Part shown: positions 1 through 8,560 of the stretch, one piece after another | Layout: each line of letters starts with the position of its first letter | How positions within the stretch are numbered: position 1 is the first letter of the stretch | The notes under the pieces: generated by a model | Seen by the model: only the letters and a program-made list of their open reading frames with translations | Told to the model about the DNA's origin: nothing | Database searches by the model: none | Source: Hyphomicrobiales bacterium | GTDB lineage: Bacteria > Pseudomonadota > Alphaproteobacteria > Rhizobiales > Rhizobiaceae | Direction of reading: 5' to 3' | Length of the DNA stretch: 64,000 bases | NCBI GenBank assembly: GCA_900471485.1 | Contig: UCEU01000002.1 | Span: 105,620-169,619, forward strand | Translations under genes and position numbers: made by a program

Positions 1-176
1 AAGAAATCGAAGGGCGTGAAAGCGGGAAGCGCATCGACGCCATTGCTGGCGACCGCAGCGCCCATCGCCTTGATGTCTTCTATCGAGAGGTAGGTCGAGC
101 GGATCGAATCGTTGTGATCGATCTGCTTTGCTTCGGACTCGCGGGACGGCGACGGAGACGTGACTGAAATGGTCAT
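1..176 (-). CDS. Truncated hypothetical protein (N-terminal 58 residues)
   Basis: Reading leftward from an ATG at 174-176, an open frame runs off the left edge with no stop. The visible residues begin MTISVTSPSPSRESEAKQID and continue with a polar, acidic stretch followed by a short Ala/Val-rich segment. There is no signal peptide and no motif I recognise. Composition and codon use look like the neighbouring genes, so it is probably real. The 336 bases before it hold no other gene on this strand. Function cannot be assigned from this fragment. Confidence 0.55.
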   Translation of the reverse strand, partial: MTISVTSPSPSRESEAKQIDHNDSIRSTYLSIEDIKAMGAAVASNGVDALPAFTPFDF

Positions 177-512
177 GGGTTCGGTTCTGGATCCAACGAA
201 GTTATGATGATTTTGCTTAGCCTTGTGCACTGCCAAATATGACTGCCGCATGAACAGCGGGCAGTTCATGGAGGGCTATGCGAAACGGTTTAAACGCCAT
301 TGTCTGCGGATTGCATGGAGATACGGCCATGTCGCGCCCTCATTCATCGCAAAGCCATCCGTGAAAGTTGGACAGTATCGCGATAATTCAAGTCAACCGC
401 TTCCAAAGGAGGTGGCTGCCCAAGCAAAAAGGCATGAATGTCGAGTGACCTCGACACGAAAAAGCCAACTCCCTTTTGGGGAGTCGGCTTTGCGATTTTA
501 TGTGGCAGTTCG
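177..512. other. Intergenic region, no gene supported
   Basis: This stretch separates the truncated gene from the DUF1328 gene, both read leftward. It holds the terminator of the DUF1328 gene (459-491) and presumably the promoter of the truncated gene. Open frames on the plus strand here have poor codon usage and no ribosome binding site, so I do not call them. Confidence 0.6.
459..491 (-). terminator. Rho-independent terminator after the DUF1328 gene
   Basis: On the minus strand a stem made of AGCCGACTCCC and GGGAGTTGGCT closes a short A-rich loop and is followed by TTTTT. It lies about 20 bases past the stop codon of the DUF1328 gene. Confidence 0.85.
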
Positions 513-677
513 TCAGGCTCGGCGGAACAGACGAGCGACCAGCGAGACGACGAACAGGACGAGGAAAATGAAGAAGAGGACCTGTGCGATCGACGCAGAA
601 GCACCCGCAATGCCGCCAAATCCGAGCACGCCCGCAATCAGCGCTACGACAAGAAATACAAGGGCATAGTAAAGCAT
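513..677 (-). CDS. DUF1328 small membrane protein (YtjA-like)
   Basis: A 54-residue protein starting [20 protein letters not shown] and ending in a basic RLFRR tail. It has two hydrophobic helices separated by a Gly/Ala turn ([12 protein letters not shown]), the hallmark of the DUF1328/YtjA family of tiny inner-membrane proteins. The longer frame begins at 734, but the ATG at 677 has an AAGGAG ribosome site six bases upstream and matches the usual family length, so I chose it. A promoter matching the alphaproteobacterial general-stress sigma factor (708-732) precedes it, suggesting stress induction. The biochemical function of the family is unknown. Confidence 0.9.
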   Translation of the reverse strand: MLYYALVFLVVALIAGVLGFGGIAGASASIAQVLFFIFLVLFVVSLVARLFRRA

Positions 678-707
678 GGCGATCTCCTTGGTCTTTGCTG
701 ACCTGAT

Positions 708-732
708 AACGAGACGCCGGCTTTTTGGTTCC
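708..732 (-). promoter_or_regulatory. EcfG (RpoE2)-type general stress promoter
   Basis: On the minus strand GGAAC (728-732) is followed after exactly 16 bases by CGTT (708-711). This matches the alphaproteobacterial EcfG consensus GGAAC-N16-17-CGTT. It sits about 30 bases before the start codon of the DUF1328 gene. Confidence 0.72.
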
Positions 733-810
733 ATTTGCGAATGAATGCAGAAACGAATCTGGCCAGCTGAAAGAGTAGGTACTCTAGTAAAACCGCCATC
801 CGTACAGCAA

Positions 811-832
811 AACGCCCCGCCGCCGGGGCGTT
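811..832 (-). terminator. Hairpin, probable terminator of the 54-residue membrane protein gene
   Basis: AACGCCCCG and CGGGGCGTT form a 9-bp stem around a tiny loop, followed by TTTGC on the minus strand. It lies about 20 bases beyond the stop of the gene at 851-1015. The T-run is short, so termination strength is uncertain. Confidence 0.6.
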
Positions 833-850
833 GAAAACCGCGGGTCTGTT

Positions 851-1015
851 TTAGGCAATCACGCCGCAGACGAGCGCCGCGACAAAAACGAACGCTGCAG
901 CCACAAGTGCAGCATTGACCGCGAAGTGGAACTTGCCACGAGCGGTGAGCTGCCTTTTTGCTCTAGCGGAACCGTACTGGTCCGCGTGAGTATGCGAGAT
1001 ACCCAAGTCTGCCAT
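851..1015 (-). CDS. Small hypothetical protein with one membrane segment
   Basis: A 54-residue protein starting [21 protein letters not shown] polar N-terminal half (a His-rich HTHAD patch, then basic RAKRQ) is followed by one C-terminal hydrophobic helix ([20 protein letters not shown]). The start at 1015 is favoured over the longer frame to 1036 because GGAGG lies six bases upstream of it. No family is recognised. It sits among other small, possibly stress-related genes. The fold resembles a tail-anchored membrane peptide, but function is unknown. Confidence 0.65.
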   Translation of the reverse strand: MADLGISHTHADQYGSARAKRQLTARGKFHFAVNAALVAAAFVFVAALVCGVIA

Positions 1016-1144
1016 CTGTTGCCTCCGCCTGTTCAATGCCCTTATTTTCTGGTATTCTCTATCAGGTAGGTAGAGATAAAATTCTTTCCAGTGTCGATGG
1101 AATAGAAAATCCGTCCCGACACTTTGGCGCGTAGAAAGAGGCGC

Positions 1145-1327
1145 CTAGAAAAGTGTGCGCCACGCCCACAAGACGGAGCGTTCAATGGCGCTGTCGTTAT
1201 CGTGGGACGGCAGCTTATCGAGATGACGCCGGTCCTTTTCCGACGGCATCGACGCGGAAGCAGCTTTCGCTTCAGCTTTGCGCGGGGGATGCAGATAACC
1301 CATGGTCATGCCGCCGAGAAAGAACAT
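1145..1327 (-). CDS. Small hypothetical protein
   Basis: A 60-residue frame beginning MFFLGGMTMGYLHPPRKAEA. It is a polar, charged polypeptide with no clear membrane helix and no known motif. A GGAG sequence lies eight bases before the ATG, which supports translation. A possible -35-like TTGACA lies about 70 bases upstream. It follows the peptide-transport operon on the same strand with a 161-base gap. I cannot assign a function, and a non-coding reading is possible. Confidence 0.45.
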   Translation of the reverse strand: MFFLGGMTMGYLHPPRKAEAKAASASMPSEKDRRHLDKLPSHDNDSAIERSVLWAWRTLF

Positions 1328-1488
1328 CGCTCATCTCCATGATCACGAAACCTAACGGTCGTTAACGGGATCATGACAGAAGTAAGGCAGCTGTCAATAG
1401 TCTAGTCGATTGGTCGTGTTTTAAGAATGCGTCAACCAAGCGCGGCCGACGCCTCTCAATATTTTCAAGGAGTTGAAAAGCCTGGCCT

Positions 1489-2238
1489 TCAGGCTCTGAC
1501 GAAGCCCTCGCTCGCGACCATCAAATTTTTCGTGTAGTCTTCGTGAACATCAGCCCCTGCAAGCTCCGCCGCGGTGAGCATTTCCACCACTTCGCCGTTG
1601 CGCATGACGGCGAGCCTTTCGCACATGTGGGTGATGACGCCGAGGTCGTGGCTGACCATCGCGAAGGTCAGCTTCCGATCCCGCCGAACCTGTTCCAGAA
1701 GGTTCAGAACTTCCGCTTGCACCGATGCATCAAGCGCCGATGTCGGCTCGTCGAGGAGCAGGATGGACGGTTCAACGATCAGTGCGCGGGCAATCGCGAC
1801 ACGCTGCCGCTGACCGCCGGAGAGCTGGTGCGGATAGCGGAAGCGAAAGCCGTTGCCGAGACCGACCTCATCCAGTGCACGGGCGATCCTGGTGTCACTG
1901 TCGCCGATGCCGTGGATGGCAAGCGGCTCCAGCAGAAGGCGGTCGATCGTCTGGCGCGGATGCAGGGAGCCGTATGGATCCTGGAAGACCATCTGAACTT
2001 GCCGGTAGAAATCCTTGCTGCGCTTCGAGCCGTTCAGCGGCGCGCCGTGAATGCTGATTGTGCCGTTCGTGACGGGTGCGAGGCCGGCGACGGCGCGCAG
2101 CAGCGTCGACTTTCCCGATCCGGATTCGCCCACGAGCCCGAAGGATTCACCGGCCGCGATCTCGATGGTCACATCCTTCAGCGCGTAGAAATGATCGTAG
2201 ACGACGCTGAGGTTATCGACGGAAAATGCTGCGCTCAT
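1489..2238 (-). CDS. Oligopeptide/dipeptide ABC transporter ATP-binding protein (OppF/DppF type)
   Basis: A 249-residue ATPase that would energise peptide import with the partner ATPase encoded just upstream. Walker [10 protein letters not shown] (about residues 34-42), the Q-loop, the signature LSGGQRQRVAIARAL and Walker [12 protein letters not shown] are all present. It is shorter than typical DppF (about 320 residues) because it lacks most of the C-terminal oligopeptide-transporter extension. The ATG at 2238 overlaps the previous stop as ATGA, so translation is probably coupled. Last gene of the six-gene peptide-uptake operon. Confidence 0.92.
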   Translation of the reverse strand: MSAAFSVDNLSVVYDHFYALKDVTIEIAAGESFGLVGESGSGKSTLLRAVAGLAPVTNGTISIHGAPLNGSKRSKDFYRQVQMVFQDPYGSLHPRQTIDRLLLEPLAIHGIGDSDTRIARALDEVGLGNGFRFRYPHQLSGGQRQRVAIARALIVEPSILLLDEPTSALDASVQAEVLNLLEQVRRDRKLTFAMVSHDLGVITHMCERLAVMRNGEVVEMLTAAELAGADVHEDYTKNLMVASEGFVRA

Positions 2239-3068
2239 GCGGCCCACTCCGGCTTGCGATCCAGGACGGGAAGCGGATGCCTGCTTTCGCCGATCAGCGG
2301 CATGCAGTTCAAAAGCCCTTGCGTATATGGATGCTGCGCGTTCTTCAGTTCGGACGCCTTCAATTCCTCTACGACCTTTCCCGCGTACATGACGATGACG
2401 CGGTCGCAGAAGGAAGAGACCAGGCGCAGGTCATGGGAGACGAAGATCAGGCCCATGCCGCGATCGGTGACGAGGCGATCCATGATGCGCAGGACGTCGA
2501 GCTGAACGGTAACGTCGAGCGCCGATGTCGGTTCGTCGGCGATCAGCAGTTCGGGATCGGCAATCAACATCATGGCGATCATGGCGCGCTGGCCCATGCC
2601 GCCTGAAATCTCATGCGGGTAGAGATCGAAGACGCGCTTCGGTTCGCGGATCTGCACGGCCTCGAGCATGGCAAGCGCGCGGTCCCTCGCCTCGCCCTTG
2701 CCGATCTTCTCGTGTGCTCGCAGCGTCTCGCAAATCTGCTTGCCGATGGTCACGACCGGATCGAGCGAGTATTTCGGGTCCTGCAGCACCATGGCGATGC
2801 GCTTGCCGCGCATCAGGCGGCGCTGCTTGGCGGAAAGTGAGAGAAGATCGGTGCCATTGAAGTCGAGCTTGTCCGCTGTCACGATGCCATGCGGCGGCGT
2901 CAGGCCCATGATGGCACGGCCGGTCTGCGATTTTCCTGAGCCGGATTCACCGACGATGCCCAGGCGCTCCTTGCCAAGCGTGAACGAGACACCGCGAACC
3001 GCCTCGATGACGCCGGTGCGGGTGGGGTAGCTGACCTTCAGGTTCTCTACTGTCAGAAGCGCGCTCAT
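2235..3068 (-). CDS. Oligopeptide/dipeptide ABC transporter ATP-binding protein (OppD/DppD type)
   Basis: A 277-residue ATPase with Walker [10 protein letters not shown], a signature region [15 protein letters not shown] and Walker [13 protein letters not shown]. The ISGGMxQR form of the signature is typical of OppD/DppD proteins. The C-terminus keeps the HPYTQGLL element that marks peptide-transport ATPases. It starts with an ATGA overlap with the permease gene and ends with an ATGA overlap with the second ATPase. The two ATPases likely form a heterodimer under the two permeases. Confidence 0.94.
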   Translation of the reverse strand: MSALLTVENLKVSYPTRTGVIEAVRGVSFTLGKERLGIVGESGSGKSQTGRAIMGLTPPHGIVTADKLDFNGTDLLSLSAKQRRLMRGKRIAMVLQDPKYSLDPVVTIGKQICETLRAHEKIGKGEARDRALAMLEAVQIREPKRVFDLYPHEISGGMGQRAMIAMMLIADPELLIADEPTSALDVTVQLDVLRIMDRLVTDRGMGLIFVSHDLRLVSSFCDRVIVMYAGKVVEELKASELKNAQHPYTQGLLNCMPLIGESRHPLPVLDRKPEWAA

Positions 3069-4000
3069 TGGCCGCTCTCCTTCGGGTCGAGTGCATCGCG
3101 CAGACCGTCGCCGAGCAGGTTAAAGCCGAGGCTGACGATCAGGATGGCAATGCCGGGCATGGCGGCGACCCACCACTGGTCAAGGATGAAGCGGCGGCCC
3201 GAGGCGATCATCGCGCCCCATTCCGGCAGCGGCGGCTGCGCGCCGAGACCGAGGAAGCCGAGGCCGGCCGCAGTCAGGATGATGCCCGCCATGTCGAGCG
3301 TCACGCGAACGATCAGCGAGGATATGCAGAGCGGCATGACATGGCGCACGACGATGCGCAGAGGGGACGCGCCCATCAGCTTCACCGCCGAAATATAGTC
3401 GGAGCGCCGTACCGTCAGCGTTTCCGCGCGTGCGATGCGGGCATAGGGCGGCCATGAGGTGATGGCGATGGCGATGATGGCATTCTGGATGCCGGGCCCA
3501 AGGGCTGCGACGAAGGCGAGCGCCAGCACCAGCTTCGGGAAGGCGAGGAAGATGTCGGTGATGCGCATGAGAATGGCATCGACCCAGCCGCCGGCATAGC
3601 CGGACACGGTGCCGACCAGGAGACCGATCGGCGCCGAGATGATGGCGACGAGGACGACCACCATCAGCGTCAGGCGGGAGCCGTAGATCAGACGAGAGTA
3701 GATGTCGCGACCCTGGTCATCGGTGCCCAGCAGATAGCCGTCCGCGCCCGGCGGCAGCAGCCGGGCATTGCGGAGATCGCCGACAACGGGCGAGTGTGTT
3801 GCCAGCACATTGGCGAAGGCCGCCATCAGCAACAGCGCAATGATGATCAGCAGGCCGACCACGGCGAGGCGATTGGCGGTGAATTGCCGCCATGTCACGT
3901 AGGCGCGCCCAAGGCGGGCCTGGGTGCGCGACTGCGGCCGGTCTGAGAGAAGCCATTCGCGGCGGCTCATGGGTCTTGTCTGGTTGGCTTGCATCGTCAT
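3065..4000 (-). CDS. Peptide ABC transporter permease (DppC/OppC type)
   Basis: A 311-residue inner-membrane permease. The N-terminal cytoplasmic segment and first helix (LAVVGLLIIIALLLMAAFANVLA) match the OppC-N domain. It is followed by a BPD-transporter domain with the EAA loop around RAETLTVRRSDYISAVKLMGAS (split as the usual xxEAAxxxGxS motif region). Six helices are expected. It overlaps the upstream permease gene by ATGA and the downstream ATPase gene by ATGA, so all four transport genes look translationally coupled. Confidence 0.94.
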   Translation of the reverse strand: MTMQANQTRPMSRREWLLSDRPQSRTQARLGRAYVTWRQFTANRLAVVGLLIIIALLLMAAFANVLATHSPVVGDLRNARLLPPGADGYLLGTDDQGRDIYSRLIYGSRLTLMVVVLVAIISAPIGLLVGTVSGYAGGWVDAILMRITDIFLAFPKLVLALAFVAALGPGIQNAIIAIAITSWPPYARIARAETLTVRRSDYISAVKLMGASPLRIVVRHVMPLCISSLIVRVTLDMAGIILTAAGLGFLGLGAQPPLPEWGAMIASGRRFILDQWWVAAMPGIAILIVSLGFNLLGDGLRDALDPKESGQ

Positions 4001-5064
4001 CGGCTTCGTGTCCTGGGATCGAGGGTCCGATAGAGAAGATCAGACAAGAGGTTGATGCCGATGAAGACGGTGCCGATAACGATCGTGCCGCCGAGAACGG
4101 CGTTCATGTCCGCATTCTGCAGCGAATTGGTGATGTAGAGGCCGATGCCGGGCCAGGAGAACACAGTCTCGGTCAGCACCGAGCCTTCGAGCAGGCCGGC
4201 ATAGGACAGCGCGATGACGGTGACGAGAGGCACCGCGGCGTTACGCAAGGCGTGGCCCCAGATCACCCGGGTTTCCGAAAGACCCTTGGCGCGCGCGGCC
4301 ACGATATATTCCTGGCTAAGCTCGTTCAGCATGAAGCTGCGGGTCATGCGGCTGATATAGGCGAGCGAGAAGTAGCCGAGCAGCGAAGCCGGCAGGATGA
4401 TGTGGCGGAATACGTCGTAGAAGACATCCCACTGTCCCTGCATGGCGCTGTCTAGAAGGAAGAAGCCGGTGACCGGCGTGAAGCTGTACTCGAAGACGAT
4501 GTCGATGCGGCCGGGGAAGGCGACCCAGCGCAGCTTGGCGTAAAAGATCACCAGCGAGATCAGCGACAGCCAGAAGATCGGCACCGAATAGCCGATCAGG
4601 CCGATGACGCGGACGATCTGGTCGGCGAAGCTGCCGCGCTTGACGGCTGCGAGGACGCCGAGCGGCACACCGATCACCGAGCCGATGATGGTGCCGAGCG
4701 TGGCGAGTTCGATCGTCGCCGGGAAGACGCGCTTGATATCGACCATGACGGGATTGGTGGTCAGCACGGATGTGCCGAAATCGCCGGCCAGGATGCCTTT
4801 TATGTAGATATAGAACTGCTGGTAGAGCGGCAGGTCGAAGCCCATTTCGCGCCGCACGCGCTCGACCACATGGGTTGGAGCGCGGTCGCCGAGAATGGCG
4901 AGCACGGGATCGATCGGAACGACGCGGCCGATGAAGAAGGTGACGGCCAGAAGGCCGAGATAGGTGGTCACGGCGGCAACGAGAAAGCGGCCGATAGCCT
5001 TGGCGATGGGAAGGGCACGGCCGGGTTTCGGCCGTGCTTCCATTTTTGTTTCAACGATGCTCAA
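3997..5064 (-). CDS. Peptide ABC transporter permease (DppB/OppB type)
   Basis: A 355-residue permease. The first helix (FLVAAVTTYLGLLAVTFFIG) is followed by the OppB-type periplasmic signature VPIDPVLAILGD and the transport domain with the coupling helix SQEYIVAARAKGLSE, which contacts the ATPases. It forms the channel together with the DppC-type protein. The gene follows the substrate-binding protein gene after 18 bases and overlaps dppC-like by four bases. Substrate specificity cannot be read from the permease itself. Confidence 0.94.
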   Translation of the reverse strand: MSIVETKMEARPKPGRALPIAKAIGRFLVAAVTTYLGLLAVTFFIGRVVPIDPVLAILGDRAPTHVVERVRREMGFDLPLYQQFYIYIKGILAGDFGTSVLTTNPVMVDIKRVFPATIELATLGTIIGSVIGVPLGVLAAVKRGSFADQIVRVIGLIGYSVPIFWLSLISLVIFYAKLRWVAFPGRIDIVFEYSFTPVTGFFLLDSAMQGQWDVFYDVFRHIILPASLLGYFSLAYISRMTRSFMLNELSQEYIVAARAKGLSETRVIWGHALRNAAVPLVTVIALSYAGLLEGSVLTETVFSWPGIGLYITNSLQNADMNAVLGGTIVIGTVFIGINLLSDLLYRTLDPRTRSR

Positions 5065-5082
5065 CGGATCAATCCTGCTGGA

Positions 5083-6726
5083 TCATTCCTTGCCGATCGT
5101 ACCGACGTAGTTGGTGTCGAAGCTCGGTCCGAGCTTGAAGTTGCTGATGCCCTTTCGGTAGCCGGCAACTTCGGTCTGCTGGAAGATGAACACGAACGGG
5201 CTGTTGGCCAGGTACTTCTTCTGGATGTCCTGATACATGGCCGCACGCTTGTCGTTGTCGCGCTCCAGGAGGGCGGCCTTGGCTTCCTTATCCAGTTCAG
5301 GCGCTTCGAAGGTGTTGCGCCAGGCGAGCGTCTTTACCGTGCCGGCATCCGAATTGTCGGGATTGCTGGTGAAGGTATCGGCGTTGGAGTTCGGGTCGAA
5401 ATAGTCCGAGCCCCACTGGCCGATGTAGATGTCGTGCGTACGGGCGCGGAACTTGGTCAGCGTCTGCTTGCCGTCACCGGGGATGATGTCCATCTTGATG
5501 CCGGCCTGGGCAACCGACTGCTGGATGGATTCGGCGATACCCGTTACCGGCTGCGTGTTGCGGACGTCGATCGTCACCGAGAAGCCGTCCTTCAGGCCTG
5601 CCTTGGCGAGCAGTTCCTTGGCCTTTGCGACGTCGAGCTTGTAGGGGTTCTCGTCGAGTGCGCCGAGTTGGCCCTTCGGCAGGAAGGTCTGGTGGATTTC
5701 GCCGATGCCCTTGATCAGCGTCGCGCCGATCGCGTCGTAGTCGACCAGATACTTGAAGGCTTCCTGGACTTCCGGCTTCTTCAGATTCTCGTTCTTGGAG
5801 TTGAGGCTGATGAAGTAGACGGTGCCCTTCGGCGCGCTTTCGCTGGCGAGGTCGGCGTTCTTGGCGACGGCGTCGAGGTCACCCGGCTCCAGGTTGCGGG
5901 CGATGTCGATGTCACCGGCCTCGAGCGCCAGACGCTGAGCCGAGCTTTCCTTCATGAAGCGATAGATGACGCGGGCAAGCTTGGCCTTTTCGCCGTAGTA
6001 ATTGTCGTTGCGCTCGAGCACGACCACTTCATTGGCGCGCCATTCGCGCAGCTTGAAGGCGCCGGAGCCGGCATAACCGGTCTTCAGCCACTCGTTGCCG
6101 AAGTCGTTGTCGTACTTGTAGTCGGCCGACGGGGTGACCGGCTTGACGTGGTCGAGAACCAGCTTCTTGTCGACGACGGAAGCAACCGTTGCTGTGAGGC
6201 AGTTCAGGACGAAGCTCGGCGCGTAGGGCTTGTCGACGGTGAAGGTGAAGGTGTTTTCGTCGGTTGCCTTGGCCTTCTCGGTGACGTTGTCACCCGTGAT
6301 GCCGAACTGGGTGATGATGAAGGCGGGGCTCTTGTCGAGCTTGACGGCACGCTCGAAGGACCAGGCGACGTCTTCGGCAGTGATCGGGTTGCCCGAAGCG
6401 AACTTCATGCCCGGCTTCAGCTTGAACGTATAGGTCAGGCCGTCATCGGAAACGGACCAGCTTTCGGCGAGGTCGCCCTTGACCTTGGACGTGTCGGCCA
6501 TGTCGAGGCGCACGAGCAGGCTGTATGTGTTGCTGGTCATCTCGGCGGTCGAGAGCTCGAAGGCTTCGCCCGGATCCATGGTGATGATGTCGTCGATCGC
6601 GAAGCCTTCGACGAGCGTGTCCTTCGGCGTTTCGGCGAAGGCAGCCGGAGCTGCGATCATCAGGAAGGAGAGGGCCGCGCCTGCGGAGAGGGCACGGAAG
6701 CTGCGGTTGAATTTGCTGATTATCAT
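5083..6726 (-). CDS. Peptide ABC transporter substrate-binding protein (SBP family 5)
   Basis: A 547-residue periplasmic binding protein. From the ATG at 6726 (AGGGGA upstream) it begins with a basic tip and hydrophobic core ending at the signal-peptidase site AAPAAFA-ET. The mature protein shows the family 5 layout: a motif with AESWSVSDDGLTYTFKLKPG near residue 90, and later the AKELLAKAGL repeat typical of DppA/OppA/NikA proteins. It captures the substrate, probably di- or oligopeptides, for the downstream permeases. The adjacent dipeptidase gene supports peptides over nickel or opines, but the ligand is not proven. Confidence 0.93.
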   Translation of the reverse strand: MIISKFNRSFRALSAGAALSFLMIAAPAAFAETPKDTLVEGFAIDDIITMDPGEAFELSTAEMTSNTYSLLVRLDMADTSKVKGDLAESWSVSDDGLTYTFKLKPGMKFASGNPITAEDVAWSFERAVKLDKSPAFIITQFGITGDNVTEKAKATDENTFTFTVDKPYAPSFVLNCLTATVASVVDKKLVLDHVKPVTPSADYKYDNDFGNEWLKTGYAGSGAFKLREWRANEVVVLERNDNYYGEKAKLARVIYRFMKESSAQRLALEAGDIDIARNLEPGDLDAVAKNADLASESAPKGTVYFISLNSKNENLKKPEVQEAFKYLVDYDAIGATLIKGIGEIHQTFLPKGQLGALDENPYKLDVAKAKELLAKAGLKDGFSVTIDVRNTQPVTGIAESIQQSVAQAGIKMDIIPGDGKQTLTKFRARTHDIYIGQWGSDYFDPNSNADTFTSNPDNSDAGTVKTLAWRNTFEAPELDKEAKAALLERDNDKRAAMYQDIQKKYLANSPFVFIFQQTEVAGYRKGISNFKLGPSFDTNYVGTIGKE

Positions 6727-6773
6727 GATTTTGTTCCCCTGTTCATGAACTAAACTGCAGTCTCGAAAGTTGG

Positions 6774-7832
6774 TCAGGCGCGCTCTTCCCTCCACGCCGA
6801 AGCCAGAATCCTCAGCCAGTTCTCGCTGGCCAATTTCGTCAGATCGTCTGCACCATATCCAGCGTGTCGCAGAGCGGCAATCAGCTTCTGATTGCCGGCC
6901 GCATCGTCGATCTCGTCAGGTATGGTTGCACCGTCGAAGTCGGAGCCCAGCGCCACGCAATCAATGCCGACGCGCTCGACGATATAATCAATGTGACGAA
7001 CCATGTCGCTGAGCGGCGTATCGCCATCCGAGCGGGCGTCGTCGCGCAGCATGGCGGTGGCGTAGTTGATGCCCACGAGGCCACGGCTGTCCTTGATTGC
7101 GTCCAGCTGCTTGTCTGTGAGATTGCGTGCGACCGGTGTCAGCGCGTGCGCGTTGGAGTGGCTGGCGACCAGCGGCTGGTCGGTGGTCTTGGCCACATCC
7201 CAGAAGCCCTTTTCGGTAATGTGGGCGAGGTCGATCATGATGCCGAGGCGATTGCACTCGCGCACCAGCTCAAAACCAGCGCCGGTCAGGCCGGGCGCGG
7301 TGTCCGGCGACATCGGGAATGCGAATGGCACGCCATGGCCGAAGATGTTGTGGCGGCTCCAGACCGGGCCGAGCGAGCGCAGGCCGGCGGCATAGAACAC
7401 TTCGAGCGCGGCCAGATCGGCGCCTATCGCTTCGCAGCCTTCGATATGCATGACGGCAGCAAATACGCCGTCGGCCATCGCCTTGCGAATGTCCTTTACG
7501 GTATGGCATAGCCGCCAGGCGCCGGCACGGTGCAGACGCAGCGCTATCGACGCCATCTCGGTCGTGATCCTGAGCGACGGCAGCAGCTCGAGCGGTGCCG
7601 CGAGTGGCGTCACGTAGTGACCGTCGCTGTCGGGCTCGGCGAAAACCAGATCGCCCGAGGGAACATAGATCGCGCAGAGCCCGCCTGCGAGCCCGCCGGC
7701 CTTGGCGCGCGGCGCATCAATATGACCGCTCGCTATTCCATTGGCGAACTCGGCGACCGGATCGCCGCCCTCCCGTTCATGTGTCCATAGCCGGAGAAGA
7801 ACGTCGTTGTGGCCGTCGAATACTGGTAGCAT
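6774..7832 (-). CDS. Membrane dipeptidase, peptidase family M19
   Basis: A 352-residue zinc dipeptidase of the renal-dipeptidase family, which cleaves dipeptides, often with dehydro- or D-residues at the C-side. Zinc ligands are visible: the HND motif in DGHNDVLLRL near residue 9, the bridging Glu in HIEGCEA, and His residues in DLAHITEKGF and SHSNAHAL, followed by GSDFDGA. The ATG at 7832 has AGGAAC upstream and starts right before the conserved domain; upstream in-frame starts would add an unsupported tail. No signal peptide is seen. It is first in the operon with the peptide transporter (47-base gap), so imported dipeptides are likely its substrates. Confidence 0.9.
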   Translation of the reverse strand: MLPVFDGHNDVLLRLWTHEREGGDPVAEFANGIASGHIDAPRAKAGGLAGGLCAIYVPSGDLVFAEPDSDGHYVTPLAAPLELLPSLRITTEMASIALRLHRAGAWRLCHTVKDIRKAMADGVFAAVMHIEGCEAIGADLAALEVFYAAGLRSLGPVWSRHNIFGHGVPFAFPMSPDTAPGLTGAGFELVRECNRLGIMIDLAHITEKGFWDVAKTTDQPLVASHSNAHALTPVARNLTDKQLDAIKDSRGLVGINYATAMLRDDARSDGDTPLSDMVRHIDYIVERVGIDCVALGSDFDGATIPDEIDDAAGNQKLIAALRHAGYGADDLTKLASENWLRILASAWREERA

Positions 7833-8045
7833 CTGTGTTCCTGTGTGCCCGTCGGGCATTATGAAGCGCGCAGAATAGAAAAGCTGGCGGATTACGCCAC
7901 CCCTTCCGTGCAAATTATTTTCGGCGCTTTCCGAAAACGCGAGGTATCCCGCAGGCCGCGGTCATTCGCTGATGAAAACGCCGCGTTCGCTTCCTATGTA
8001 GCCTCCGACGATCACAGTCGTCGATGGCGTTCCAAGGAGGGACAG

Positions 8046-8555
8046 ATGCCGATTTCAATGTACCGTCTAACCGTTCCGGTGTTCCAGCGAGGGCTGGCCA
8101 CGCTGGAAACCTACCTCGGCAAGGTCGAGGCTTTCGCCGGAGAGAAAGGGGTCGCATCGAAGGACCTGATAGCGCATCGGCTGTCGCCCGACATGCTGCC
8201 GTTCACCGGCCAGTATCAGCGCGCGACGGATAGCGCCAAGCTTGCGATCGCCCGGCTGACGGGCACCGATGCGCCGAAATTCGAAGACAACGAATCAACG
8301 ATCGAAGAACTCTACGAGCGGGTGGCAAAGACCCGTCGCTATCTGGATGGAATTTCGGCTGATGCGCTCGATGGAACAGAAGAGCGCGAGGTCGTGATCT
8401 CGCCCGGCGGCAACAAGGTGACGTTCCGCGGGGAGGATTACCTCCTGCAGTTTGCGCTGCCGAATTTCTATTTCCACATCGCCACTGCTCATGCGATTCT
8501 GCGTAATCAGGGCGTTCCCGTCGGCAAGCTGGATTATCTCGGCCGCTTCTCCTGA
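8046..8555 (+). CDS. DUF1993 family protein
   Basis: A 169-residue soluble protein starting MPISMYRLTVPVFQRGLATL. The arrangement matches DUF1993, helical proteins related to the DinB-like four-helix fold: an N-terminal helix, a central RLSPDMLPFTGQ segment, and a C-terminal FYFHIATAHAILRNQGVPVGK block ending KLDYLGRF. The start is fixed by AAGGAGG seven bases upstream. It is transcribed divergently from the peptide-uptake operon and ends in its own terminator. Its biochemical role is unknown. Confidence 0.88.
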   Translation: MPISMYRLTVPVFQRGLATLETYLGKVEAFAGEKGVASKDLIAHRLSPDMLPFTGQYQRATDSAKLAIARLTGTDAPKFEDNESTIEELYERVAKTRRYLDGISADALDGTEEREVVISPGGNKVTFRGEDYLLQFALPNFYFHIATAHAILRNQGVPVGKLDYLGRFS

Positions 8556-8560
8556 GGCGA

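Noticed and set aside
223..669. 148-codon plus-strand frame near the left end
   Set aside because: It overlaps a real DUF1328 gene and its terminator and has poor codon use and no ribosome binding site.
4870..6753. Long plus-strand frame opposite the peptide-binding protein and permease genes
   Set aside because: Low-complexity translation without motifs, while the minus strand has a clean signal peptide and family 5 motifs.
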